DNA of 64,000 bases from Ashinkailepas kermadecensis (Eukaryota; Arthropoda; Thecostraca; Neolepadidae): the NCBI GenBank assembly GCA_034440615.1, contig JAOTOM010004373.1, forward strand, positions 167,001 through 231,000. Reading direction: 5' to 3'. Every line of letters begins with the position of its first letter. Position 1 is the stretch's first letter. Shown here piece by piece: positions 1 through 12,605 of this stretch. The notes beneath the pieces are model-generated. The model was given only the letters and a program-made list of their open reading frames with translations, did not search any database and was not told where the DNA came from. The position numbers were made by a program, and so were the translations under genes.

Positions 1-2344
1 CAAAGGCATGATCATATCGATATATAAGATAGCTGCATAATTTGTGTTGTTGCTTTTTACCCCACAATAGTTCTCATTAACTGGATGTTCGAATTACATA
101 CTACATACTAGTGAGGCATGTATGTGTATATCTTGCTTTTCCAGCAGTAGTTTCGCCTATCCTCGTATGGACGAGAAACGTGACTTGATTTGTACTTCAT
201 ATACGGATATCTGATGTTCGATAGAGACATCAGGTGAAGAAGCTACATTGATGACATATGTTGTATATTTGGACATATTTTTGACTGATAACTATTTTAA
301 CAGTATGAGACCAGGGCTAATTCTCCTAATAGTTTAAAAGGTCATAATAGGAGAACCCAGTGGCATGGTCTTTACCTTGGGCAATGACCTGGGAAATATC
401 AATATATCTGTCTCGGGTCCTTTCAACAACTTCTGACCTCGTGACCTGACCTAAGGTGCACGCTGAGCCAATGTATATATTGATAAAACGATCTCATCAG
501 CCTTCGCCAAAATGTACACTGAGGTATATGGAAAGTATTCCAAGGCAAGGTCAAATCTGGTCAAATATGGTCAGATCACACTAGTGCGGGTCATCTCAGG
601 TCAGTCGTTGGCAATCCAATGTCATGTCGCACGACTTTGGCGGCGCCGAAACCGAATTCAGATATCACTTCGCGAGGAACAGCAACATTCTGTATAAGAT
701 TACCTTGTCTGGTGTATCATAAGACCTGTATACGATATAATTGTCATCTGACCTTTGATATTGACCTTTGACACCTAATAATTTAATCTGGAATGTTTAT
801 TACATGCTCCTTACAAGTTTATCCAAGAAAATTAACACCAAATTGAATTTTCCCCACAATACGGTAAAAACGGAGATAGACCTGAACTCATGTCAGTAAC
901 TTTGACCGGACTTAAAATTGCACATAGGAGGTTGTTCGTCCTGATGAACGGACAGCATGATGTGAGTGTGGTCAGTATCTGTCGCGTGCACATACCTGTG
1001 ATCCCAATGTGATAATACATGTTGTGCTCTCTGTGGAGTGATACTTTGCCAATGCAAACCACACCTTGCCCTCCCTCTTTCTGAGAAATGCATACACTGC
1101 ATAACACATTTTCATGCATAAAGGCGTGCACATTTATTCAAGCCCATGGTAAACTACATCCATGTTGGTTCAAAATCAGCTAAAGCTTCACCAAAGCTCA
1201 AAACTAATTAACAAACCCAGCTCAAAATTTCGATAACACTTAAATACCGTTTTTAGAGGCTGACGGCACGATCGGGAAATCGTGATAGGGACTAGGGACT
1301 ACGAAAGCTTGACGACTGCCTTTGGTACCCATCTGGGAGAGGAGGTAAGCCGGAAATATTCACCTGTCCTACCTGGTATTGTCATTTGATTTGGGGATGG
1401 GGAAGGGTGCAATGGGGAAGATAACTTCTAAGGTAAATGCAGGATTTCAATGAAATAAAAAGAACTGAATCTATCATAACCTGCCTTGGTATACTCACTG
1501 GAGTAATATTCATTATCCGCGTCTGTTGGTGCTGTGTGCACGGGGGCTTTCCAACAGAGTTGAATGAATTGTCAAAGGAACTTTAAGTTATAATAAAATA
1601 CATAAGAAAGTATGCCCACCTAGCTGCTACACGTGACCTACCATGGGCACTTGCAGGTAAACAATACCCCTGTCTCTATCCTCACCCTACCTGCTCAATG
1701 CTGTCATGAGTACTTATCTTGTTGAAGGGATGCTCTTCATCAGCTATGTTGCCTGCCACATTTGTCCACATATTTGTTGCGTATGACTGACACCAGAAGA
1801 TATGTTAAGGTAAGAGTACCAGGGCGCCCTAGGTGTAGTCGGTGGTGGAGAATTCTGGATTTCTGTCTGAGAATTCCAACACAATTATCCACTAGAATTA
1901 TAAATTCTGGTAGAGAATTGTGGAATAGTATTACTTATTGAGGTCGCTACTGAAGCGCGGCGGGACTTGTGTCCATTACTTCAAAACCTCACGCAGTATC
2001 CATCACAGGTGACAGAATGGGGAGCGGGGGCTCCCACTTAAGGTGCCTAATCCTGCATATCAAAAGAATGTCACATAGTAAATGCACAATTTATTTCCCA
2101 CATGTGTACCGAGCTTCTGCTATCTCCCGGTGTTCATGTGCGCAATCCTCGAATTTAACATTATTGGGGTGGCAGAAGCAAATAATTGAAAATAACTCAA
2201 TAGGTGCTATTCATATACATTTGCACTTGTTCACATCAGTTGGGTTTTTTAGTACTTGACATCACACCTCCCCCTCTACACCAAAAACAAAAATAAATTT
2301 CCGAATAGTGCTGAAGTCATTATTTGACAGCTTTCACGAGCCAT
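1..2344. other. Non-coding AT-rich DNA, no gene recognised
   Basis: I see no convincing coding exon, RNA gene or complete mobile element here. Open frames are short (under 100 codons) and unlike any family I know. There are short imperfect local repeats around AGAATTC/GAATTCT at 1850-1925 and scattered CCTGACC/GGTCAGG-like words near 430 and 600. Probably intergenic or intronic. Confidence 0.5.
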
Positions 2345-3450
2345 TCCACACCACGCTCAGTGCGCGCTGACATACACGTCACGGCGTTATACGAGACGCT
2401 GACCTACACGTCACAGCGTCATACGAGACACCTACACGTCACGGCGTCATACGAGACGCTGACCTACACGTCACGGCGTCATACAAGACACCTACACGTC
2501 ACCGCGTCATACGAGACGCTGACCTACACGTCACGGCGTCATACGAGACGCTGACCTACACGTCACCGCGTCATACGAGACGCTGACCTACACGTCACGG
2601 CGTCATACGAGACGCTGACCTACACGTCACGGCGTCATACGAGACGCTGACCTACACGTCGCAGCGTCAAACGAGACACCTACACGTCACCGCGTCATAC
2701 GAGACGCTGACCTACACGTCACAGCGTCATACGAGACACCTACACGTCACGGCGTCATACAAGACACCTACACGTCACCGCGTCATACGAGACGCTGACC
2801 TACACGTCACGGCGTCATACGAGACGCTGACCTACACGTTACAGCGTCATACGGGACGCTGACCTACACGTCGCAGCGTCAAACGAGACACTTACACGTC
2901 ACAGCGTCAAACGAGACATTTACACGTCACCGCGTCATACGAGACGCTGACCTACACGTCACGGCGTCATACGAGACGCTGACCTACACGTCACGGCGTC
3001 ATACAAGACACCTACACGTCACCGCGTCATACGAGACGCTGACCTACACGTCACGGCGTCATACGAGACGCTGACCTACACGTTACAACGTCATACGAGA
3101 CGCTGAACTACACGTCACGACGTCATACGAGACCCTGACCTACACGTCACAACGTCATACGAGACCCTGACCTACACGTCACAACGTCATACGAGACCCT
3201 GACCTACACGTCACAACGTCATACGAGACGCTGACCTACACGTCGCAGCGTCAAACGAGACACCTGCACGTCACAGCGTCAAACGAGACATTTACACGTC
3301 ACGGCGTCATACGAGACGCTGACCTACACGTCACCGCGTCATACAAGACGCTGACCTTCACGTCACAGCGTCATACGAGACGCTGACCTACACCTCACGG
3401 CGTCATACGAGACACCTACACGTCACGACGTCATACAAGACGCTGACCTA
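2345..3450. repeat. Minisatellite, 32 bp unit with 28 bp variant
   Basis: About 36 head-to-tail copies of a unit reading roughly AGACGCTGACCTACACGTCA followed by CGGCGTCATACG. A shorter variant lacks GCTG (AGACACCTACACG), so the period alternates between 32 and 28 bp. Every unit carries the CRE-like core ACGTCA and the near-palindrome CACGTCACGGCG. Local variants (GTCGCAGCGTCAAACG, GTTACAGCG) recur in groups, which suggests block duplication. The 76-codon open frame at its start is a by-product of the repeat. Confidence 0.95.
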
Positions 3451-3452
3451 CG

Positions 3453-3920
3453 CGTGAGGTGGGGGCGGCGAGCATCAGGCCGCCCCCGCCCCGGACCGGG
3501 GACCGGAGACACGCCTCTGGTACACGTTCCACTGGTACGATTACGCTGCCTTGCCGCGGCTAACCGCAGCCAGCCCCGGGGTCCGGAAAACATGGTGCAT
3601 AAACATGGGTGCTGCTTCTTCAGCTTGCGATTTCGAGACTGAGAACCCTGCTTGAGAACCCTGCCCGGCATCGTATTCCGACATCACGCGCCAGGAAAAC
3701 GCTATGCAACTGGTTGGCCTTCCCGCCGAGAAAAAAAACCGGCCACTCCCTCTGAGTGACACCTGGGTACATCGCTCCATGTCAGGAGCACAGACAGCGC
3801 TGTGTTGCGGCTTGCAGCACTTCGTTGGTGAACCTGATACCGAACACCGCAAAAGACGTCATCTATGGCCTCGTTCTAAGCGAGAAGGATTGAATAAATG
3901 AACCATCGTAAGACTGAAAA
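3453..3920 (+). other. GC-rich island with AATAAA; possible terminal exon of an unknown gene
   Basis: Directly after the 32 bp array the base composition jumps to GC-rich. One plus frame stays open from about 3456 to a TGA near 3650 and encodes a segment containing RLWYTFHWYDYAALPRL, which looks protein-like but belongs to no family I recognise. An AATAAA hexamer near 3893 follows at a plausible 3' UTR distance. It could be the last exon of a plus-strand gene; other frames on both strands are also open, as expected for GC-rich DNA. This is a weak call. Confidence 0.2.
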
Positions 3921-3932
3921 CTTTCCGTCTGG

Positions 3933-5593
<1,661 letters not shown>

Positions 5594-5880
5594 CAAATTG
5601 TACGCAATGATATGGCCGCCGAAAGCTTCAGTGGAACAGCATATTTAATGTGTCTCGTTGGGCTACAGAATTCTCTTCCCACAGGTCTGAATACAGTTCT
5701 GCCTTCGCGCTACTTTACTGTTTAATGGGTTATTTATTGTACGCAAATTGTACGCAATGATATGGCCGCCGAAAGCTTCAGTGGAACAGCATATTTAATA
5801 TGTCTCGTTGGACTACAGAATCCTCTTCCCACAGGTCCGAATACAGTTCTGCCTTCGCGCTACTTTACTGTTTAATGGGT
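5594..5880. repeat. Tandem duplication, period 150 bp
   Basis: The segment starting CAAATTGTACGCAATGATAT at 5594 recurs at 5744 and runs about 137 bp with only a few substitutions, ending in CTACTTTACTGTTTAATGGG in both copies. The two copies are separated by about 13 bp. Only the second copy runs on into the tRNA-like block at about 5945. Confidence 0.9.
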
Positions 5881-5944
5881 GATTTACGACGCACTGTATG
5901 CACGATCAAGGCTAATGGCGCCGCCCACACTGCTTCGCGGGTAG

Positions 5945-6045
5945 GCCGCGGGATTGGGAAATGTCCCGAGTGGTGCGAGTGTTGAGCCCGGGACCTTGGT
6001 ATCCAAAGCTCAACACCTTAACCAACTCGGCCACTCCCGCCCCGG
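5945..6045 (-). repeat. tRNA-derived SINE-like sequence
   Basis: Read on the minus strand, this begins GGGGCGGGAGTGGCCGAGTT and continues GGTTAAGG, a good tRNA A-box context of tRNA-Leu/Ser type. About 40 nt later comes GGTCCCGGGCTCAACAC, a degenerate B box. The acceptor stem does not close properly, so it is more likely a SINE head or tRNA pseudogene than a functional tRNA. Confidence 0.45.
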
Positions 6046-6369
6046 CGCTGCTTTGCTAACAAATGGTGAGCTTTAGGCTACCGTTAACGGAAGCGTGCTT
6101 CGCTCTTTTCCATCCAAAACTTCTAGAAAAGTAGCATATCAACTTTCTTATCAAGCTTATCAGGGATTATCAATAGCGTGAAGTCGGTCAAAATTGGGCA
6201 CACCAACCTACGATCGTCGCTTAACATCGTGCAGAGTGTCTTGGCGTGTTGATACACTGTCTAAGGACGTGTGTTTTATATGTAGACTGGTCCTGCAGCA
6301 TGGTGCACCTGGTGGAGCTTGGGTGATGTCTGAGGCAGGACAACCAGGTGGACATGTTGCGCCCGCGCT

Positions 6370-9300
6370 GCCCGACGGCCGTCAGACCCGGGACATGGAC
6401 CGGTCAGGTCACCACACGCGTGCTGCACCCGTGACATAACGCCACCTGGCTGACGGCCATTGGAGCCGGGACACGGACCGGTCAGGTCACCACACGCGTG
6501 CTGCACCCGTGGCATAACGCCACCTGACTGACGGCCATTGGAGCCGGGACACGGACTGGTCAGGTCACCACACGCGTGCTGCACCCGTGACATAACGCCA
6601 CCTGACTGACGGCCATTGGAGCCGGGACACGGACCGGTCAGGTCAGGTCACCACACGCGTGCTGCACCCGTGACATAACGCCACCTGACTGACGGCCATT
6701 GGAGCCGGGACACGGACTGGTCAGGTCACCACACGCGTGCTGCACCCGTGACATAACGCAGTCCGACTAACGGCCATTGGAGCCGGGACACGGACCGGTC
6801 AGGTCACCACACGCGTGCTGCACCCGTGACATAACGCAGTCCGACTGACGGCCATTGGAGCCGGGACACGGACTGGTCAGGTCACCACACGCGTGCTGCA
6901 CACGTGACATAACGCAGTCCGACTGACGGCCATTGGAGCCGGGACACGGACTGGTCAGGTCACCACACGCGTGCTGCACACGTGACATAACGCAGTCCGA
7001 CTGACGGCCATTGGAGCCGGGACACGGACTGGTCAGGTCACCACACGCGTGCTGCACCCGTGACATAACGCAGTCCGACTGACGGCCATTGGAGCCGGGA
7101 CGCGGACTGGTCAGGTCACCACACGCGTGCTGCACACGTGACATAACGCAGTCCGACTGACGGCCATTGGAGCCGGGACACGGACTGGTCAGGTCACCAC
7201 ACGCGTGCTGCACCCGTGACATAACGCAGTCCGACTGACGGCCATTGGAGCCGGGACACGGACCGGTCAGGTCAGGTCACCACACGCGTGCTGCACCCGT
7301 GACATAACGCCACCTGACTGACGGCCATTGGAGCCGGGACACGGACTGGTCAGGTCACCACACGCGTGCTGCACCCGTGACATAACGCAGTCCGACTGAC
7401 GGCCATTGGAGCCGGGACACGGACCGGTCAGGTCAGGTCACCACACGCGTGCTGCACCCGTGACATAACGCCACCTGACTGACGGCCATTGGAGCCGGGA
7501 CACGGACTGGTCAGGTCACCACACGCGTGCTGCACACGTGACATAACGCAGTCCGACTGACGGCCATTGGAGCCGGGACACGGACTGGTCAGGTCACCAC
7601 ACGCGTGCTGCACACGTGACATAACGCAGTCCGACTGACGGCCATTGGAGCCGGGACACGGACTGGTCAGGTCACCACACGCGTGCTGCACCCGTGACAT
7701 AACGCAGTCCGACTGACGGCCATTGGAGCCGGGACACGGACTGGTCAGGTCACCACACGCGTGCTGCACCCGTGACATAACGCAGTCCGACTGACGGCCA
7801 TTGGAGCCGGGACACGGACCGGTCAGGTCAGGTCACCACACGCGTGCTGCACCCGTGACATAACGCAGTCCGACTGACGGCCATTGGAGCCGGGACACGG
7901 ACCGGTCAGGTCAGGTCACCACACGCGTGCTGCACCCGTGACATAACGCCACCTGACTGACGGCCATTGGAGCCGGGACACGGACCGGTCAGGTCAGGTC
8001 ACCACAGGCGTGCTGCACCCGTGACATAACGCCACCTGACTGACGGCCATTGGAGCCGGGACACGGACTGGTCAGGTCACCACACGCGTGCTGCACCCGT
8101 GACATAACGCCACCTGACTGACGGTCATTGGAGCCGGGACACGGACCGGTCAGGTCACCACACGCGTGCTGCACCCGTGACATAACGCCACCTGACTGAC
8201 GGTCATTGGAGCCGGGACACGGACCGGTCAGGTCACCACACGCGTGCTGCACCCGTGACATAACGCCACCTGACTGACGGCCATTGGAGCCGGGACACGG
8301 ACCGGTCAGGTCAGGTCACCACACGCGTGCTGCACCCGTGACATAACGCCACCTGACTGACGGCCATTGGAGCCGGGACACGGACTGGTCAGGTCACCAC
8401 ACGCGTGCTGCACCCGTGACATAACGCAGTCCGACTGACGGCCATTGGAGCCGGGACACGGACCGGTCAGGTCACCACACGCGTGCTGCACCCGTGACAT
8501 AACGCAGTCCGACTGACGGCCATTGGAGCCGGGACACGGACTGGTCAGGTCACCACACGCGTGCTGCACACGTGACATAACGCAGTCCGACTGACGGCCA
8601 TTCGAGCCGGGACACGGACTGGTCAGGTCACCACACGCGTGCTGCACACGTGACATAACGCAGTCCGACTGACGGCCATTGGAGCCGGGACACGGACTGG
8701 TCAGGTCACCACACGCGTGCTGCACCCGTGACATAACGCAGTCCGACTGACGGCCATTGGAGCCGGGACGCGGACTGGTCAGGTCACCACACGCGTGCTG
8801 CACACGTGACATAACGCAGTCCGACTGACGGCCATTGGAGCCGGGACACGGACTGGTCAGGTCACCACACGCGTGCTGCACCCGTGACATAACGCAGTCC
8901 GACTGACGGCCATTGGAGCCGGGACACGGACCGGTCAGGTCAGGTCACCACACGCGTGCTGCACCCGTGACATAACGCCACCTGACTGACGGCCATTGGA
9001 GCCGGGACACGGACTGGTCAGGTCACCACACGCGTGCTGCACCCGTGACATAACGCAGTCCGACTGACGGCCATTGGAGCCGGGACGCGGACTGGTCAGG
9101 TCACCACACGCGTGCTGCACACGTGACATAACGCAGTCCGACTGACGGCCATTGGAGCCGGGACACGGACTGGTCAGGTCACCACACGCGTGCTGCACCC
9201 GTGACATAACGCAGTCCGACTGACGGCCATTGGAGCCGGGACACGGACCGGTCAGGTCAGGTCACCACACGCGTGCTGCACCCGTGACATAACGCCACCT

Positions 9301-11200
9301 GACTGACGGCCATTGGAGCCGGGACACGGACTGGTCAGGTCACCACACGCGTGCTGCACACGTGACATAACGCAGTCCGACTGACGGCCATTGGAGCCGG
9401 GACACGGACTGGTCAGGTCACCACACGCGTGCTGCACACGTGACATAACGCAGTCCGACTGACGGCCATTGGAGCCGGGACACGGACTGGTCAGGTCACC
9501 ACACGCGTGCTGCACCCGTGACATAACGCAGTCCGACTGACGGCCATTGGAGCCGGGACACGGACTGGTCAGGTCACCACACGCGTGCTGCACCCGTGAC
9601 ATAACGCAGTCCGACTGACGGCCATTGGAGCCGGGACACGGACCGGTCAGGTCAGGTCACCACACGCGTGCTGCACCCGTGACATAACGCAGTCCGACTG
9701 ACGGCCATTGGAGCCGGGACACGGACCGGTCAGGTCAGGTCACCACACGCGTGCTGCACCCGTGACATAACGCCACCTGACTGACGGCCATTGGAGCCGG
9801 GACACGGACCGGTCAGGTCAGGTCACCACACGCGTGCTGCACCCGTGACATAACGCCACCTGACTGACGGCCATTGGAGCCGGGACACGGACTGGTCAGG
9901 TCACCACACGCGTGCTGCACCCGTGACATAACGCCACCTGACTGACGGTCATTGGAGCCGGGACACGGACCGGTCAGGTCACCACACGCGTGCTGCACCC
10001 GTGACATAACGCCACCTGACTGACGGTCATTGGAGCCGGGACACGGACCGGTCAGGTCACCACACGCGTGCTGCACCCGTGACATAACGCCACCTGACTG
10101 ACGGCCATTGGAGCCGGGACACGGACCGGTCAGGTCAGGTCACCACACGCGTGCTGCACCCGTGACATAACGCCACCTGACTGACGGCCATTGGAGCCGG
10201 GACACGGACTGGTCAGGTCACCACACGCGTGCTGCACCCGTGACATAACGCAGTCCGACTGACGGCCATTGGAGCCGGGACACGGACCGGTCAGGTCAGG
10301 TCACCACACGCGTGCTGCACCCGTGACATAACGCCACCTGACTGACGGCCATTGGAGCCGGGACACGGACTGGTCAGGTCACCACACGCGTGCTGCACAC
10401 GTGACATAACGCAGTCCGACTGACGGCCATTGGAGCCGGGACACGGACTGGTCAGGTCACCACACGCGTGCTGCACACGTGACATAACGCAGTCCGACTG
10501 ACGGCCATTGGAGCCGGGACACGGACTGGTCAGGTCACCACACGCGTGCTGCACCCGTGACATAACGCAGTCCGACTGACGGCCATTGGAGCCGGGACAC
10601 GGACCGGTCAGGTCACCACACGCGTGCTGCACCCGTGACATAACGCAGTCCGACTGACGGCCATTGGAGCCGGGACACGGACCGGTCAGGTCAGGTCACC
10701 ACACGCGTGCTGCACCCGTGACATAACGCAGTCCGACTGACGGCCATTGGAGCCGGGACACGGACCGGTCAGGTCACCACACGCGTGCTGCACCCGTGAC
10801 ATAACGCAGTCCGACTGACGGCCATTGGAGCCGGGACACGGACTGGTCAGGTCACCACACGCGTGCTGCACCCGTGACATAACGCCACCTGACTGACGGC
10901 CATTGGAGCCGGGACTGGTCAGGTCACCACACGCGTGCTGCACCCGTGACATAACGCCACCTGACTGACGGCCATTGGAGCCGGGACTGGTCAGGTCACC
11001 ACACGCGTGCTGCACCCGTGACATAACGCCACCTGACTGACGGTCATTGGAGCCGGGACACGGACCGGTCAGGTCACCACAAGCGTGCTGCACCCGTGAC
11101 ATAACGCCACCTGACTGACGGCCATTGGAGCCGGGACACGGACTGGTCAGGTCACCACACGCGTGCTGCACCCGTGACATAACGCAGTCCGACTGACGCT
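6370..11200. repeat. Large minisatellite, 78 bp unit (83 bp variant), about 60 copies
   Basis: About 4.8 kb of head-to-tail copies of a 78 bp unit containing GACGGCCATTGGAGCCGGGA, CACGGACTGGTCAGGTCACC and ACACGCGTGCTGCAC. Two tail variants alternate: CGCAGTCCGACT and CGCCACCTGACT. Some units carry an extra GGTCA (GGTCAGGTCAGGTCACC), making 83 bp. Because 78 is divisible by three, the minus strand reads as a 26-residue repeat (MSRVQHACGDLTSPCPGSNG then RQSDCV) until a 5 bp variant breaks frame. These frames have no start context, non-repeat flank or known domain, so I treat them as non-coding. A 1,824 bp higher-order duplication is visible inside (see findings). Confidence 0.97.
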
Positions 11201-11654
11201 ATCACGCAGGCCAGACGGTACGAGGGCATGAAAAGCCTTCTTTTAAGCTAGGCAAGTGGAAACAACCAAAGATGCCGATTTTGAACACATCGGTGCAGTT
11301 TTCACCAGATGTTGGGGAGGTGAGTTCAAGACATATGTTTCTATTTGCTGATCAAGGGGGGATTCGGGCTATGATTCCTACCCCAACCATCAGCAGCATG
11401 CTGAAATCCGGAAGAAAGTTGGATATTCGGTCACCACTGACGCCGAGGGGCGGTGGTGGCCATCAGATGCATGTCCCGACGTTAGAGCAGGTACACTGCT
11501 GACTGCTGAGCAGGTACACTGACGCCGAGGGGCGGTGATGGTCATCAGATGCATGTCCCCACGTTAGAGCAGGTACACTGCACGGACACCGCTCCATAGG
11601 TTGGGTAACGCGGAACTGACAGGAGTACAAGCGTGCCCACATCTGCGCAGACTC
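11201..11654. other. Spacer between two minisatellites with a short duplication
   Basis: This holds a short direct duplication of CATCAGATGCATGTCC with neighbouring GACGCCGAGGGGCGGTG and GCAGGTACACTG words at 11440-11510 and 11515-11580. No gene is recognised. Confidence 0.5.
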
Positions 11655-12335
11655 CGCCTGGCAGCACACTAGCCACACCCACCACAGCTGAGGTGGGGGC
11701 ACACTGTAGCCAAACCCACCACAGCTGAGGTGGGGGCACACTGTAGCCACACCCACCACAGCTGAGGTGGGGGCACACTATAGCCATACCCACCACAGCT
11801 GAGGTGGGGGCACACTGTAGTCATGCCCATCACAGCTGATATGGGGGCACACTGTAGCCATACCCACCACAGCTGATATGGGGGCACACTGAAGCCATAC
11901 CCACCACAGCTGAGGTGGGGGCACACTGTAGCCACACCCACCACAGCTGAGGTGGGGGCACACTGTAGCCAAACCCACCACAGCTGAGGTGGGGGCACAC
12001 TGTAGCCAAACCCACCACAGCTGATATGGGGGCACACTGTAGCCATGCCCACCACAGCTGAGGTGGGGGCACACTGTAGCCATGCCCACCACAGCTGAGG
12101 TGGGGGCACACTGTAGCCACACCCACCACAGCTGAGGTGGGGGCACACTGTAGCCACACTCACCACAGCTGAGGTGGGGGCACACTGTAGCCATGCCCAT
12201 CACAGCTGATATGGGGGCACACTGTAGCCATACCCACCACAGCTGATATGGGGGCACACTGTAGCCAAACCCACCACAGCTGACATGGGGGCACACTGTA
12301 GCCATATCCACAGCAGCTGAGGTGGGGGCACATTC
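11655..12335. repeat. Minisatellite, 37 bp unit, about 18 copies
   Basis: Tandem copies of a 37 bp unit: CCACACCCACCACAGCTGAG followed by GTGGGGGCACACTGTAG. A variant has CTGATATG in place of CTGAGGTG. Each unit has the palindromic E-box CAGCTG. As 37 is not a multiple of three, all three minus frames read through as a 37-residue repeat; the open frames of up to 210 codons are therefore spurious. Confidence 0.95.
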
Positions 12336-12479
12336 AAGTGAAAACGTCTTAATGATGGCAGAGTGATTGCGTAATACTTGGAGCATCATCCAGCATGGAC
12401 GCGCAAACACACCGGAATAAGAGTTTTCAGTGGTGGTGCTGGTTATTGGGTTTTACCACACATCGACAGCTTAGTCATG

Positions 12480-12605
12480 GAACGTCGCCAATCTCTCACA
12501 CCGATTGGTCGCGGGCGAAGAGTAGCGACAGGCGAGACTTGAACTCACAATCTTTCGATTGTGAGACTGGCAACCTACCCCTAGACTGGTCGTCCTCTAA
12601 AAGCT
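12480..12605 (-). repeat. tRNA-derived SINE, copy 1
   Basis: On the minus strand, CCAGTCTAGGGGTAGGTTGC (A-box-like) is followed by TGAGTTCAAGTCTCGCC (B-box-like) and a body ending AGAGTAGCGACAGG-type sequence. A diverged second copy in the same orientation lies at 43590-43700, sharing CGTCGCCA-TCTC, TTGGTCGC and AGAGTAGCGACAGG. Pol III boxes plus dispersed copies indicate a SINE family. Confidence 0.6.

Noticed and set aside
5945..6045. Functional tRNA-Leu or tRNA-Ser gene
   Set aside because: A-box context is good, but the acceptor stem and B box do not support a complete cloverleaf.
6276..11180. Series of minus-strand frames encoding a 26-residue repeat (MSRVQHACGDLTSPCPGSNG...)
   Set aside because: They are purely the translation of a 78 bp minisatellite, broken wherever a unit has the 5 bp insertion. 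There is no unique flanking domain, signal peptide or splice context. A secreted or silk-like repeat protein would not tolerate the frequent frame breaks.
11669..12410. Cys/Trp-rich minus-strand protein of up to 210 codons
   Set aside because: A 37 bp repeat read in three frames in turn; the same peptide appears in overlapping frames.
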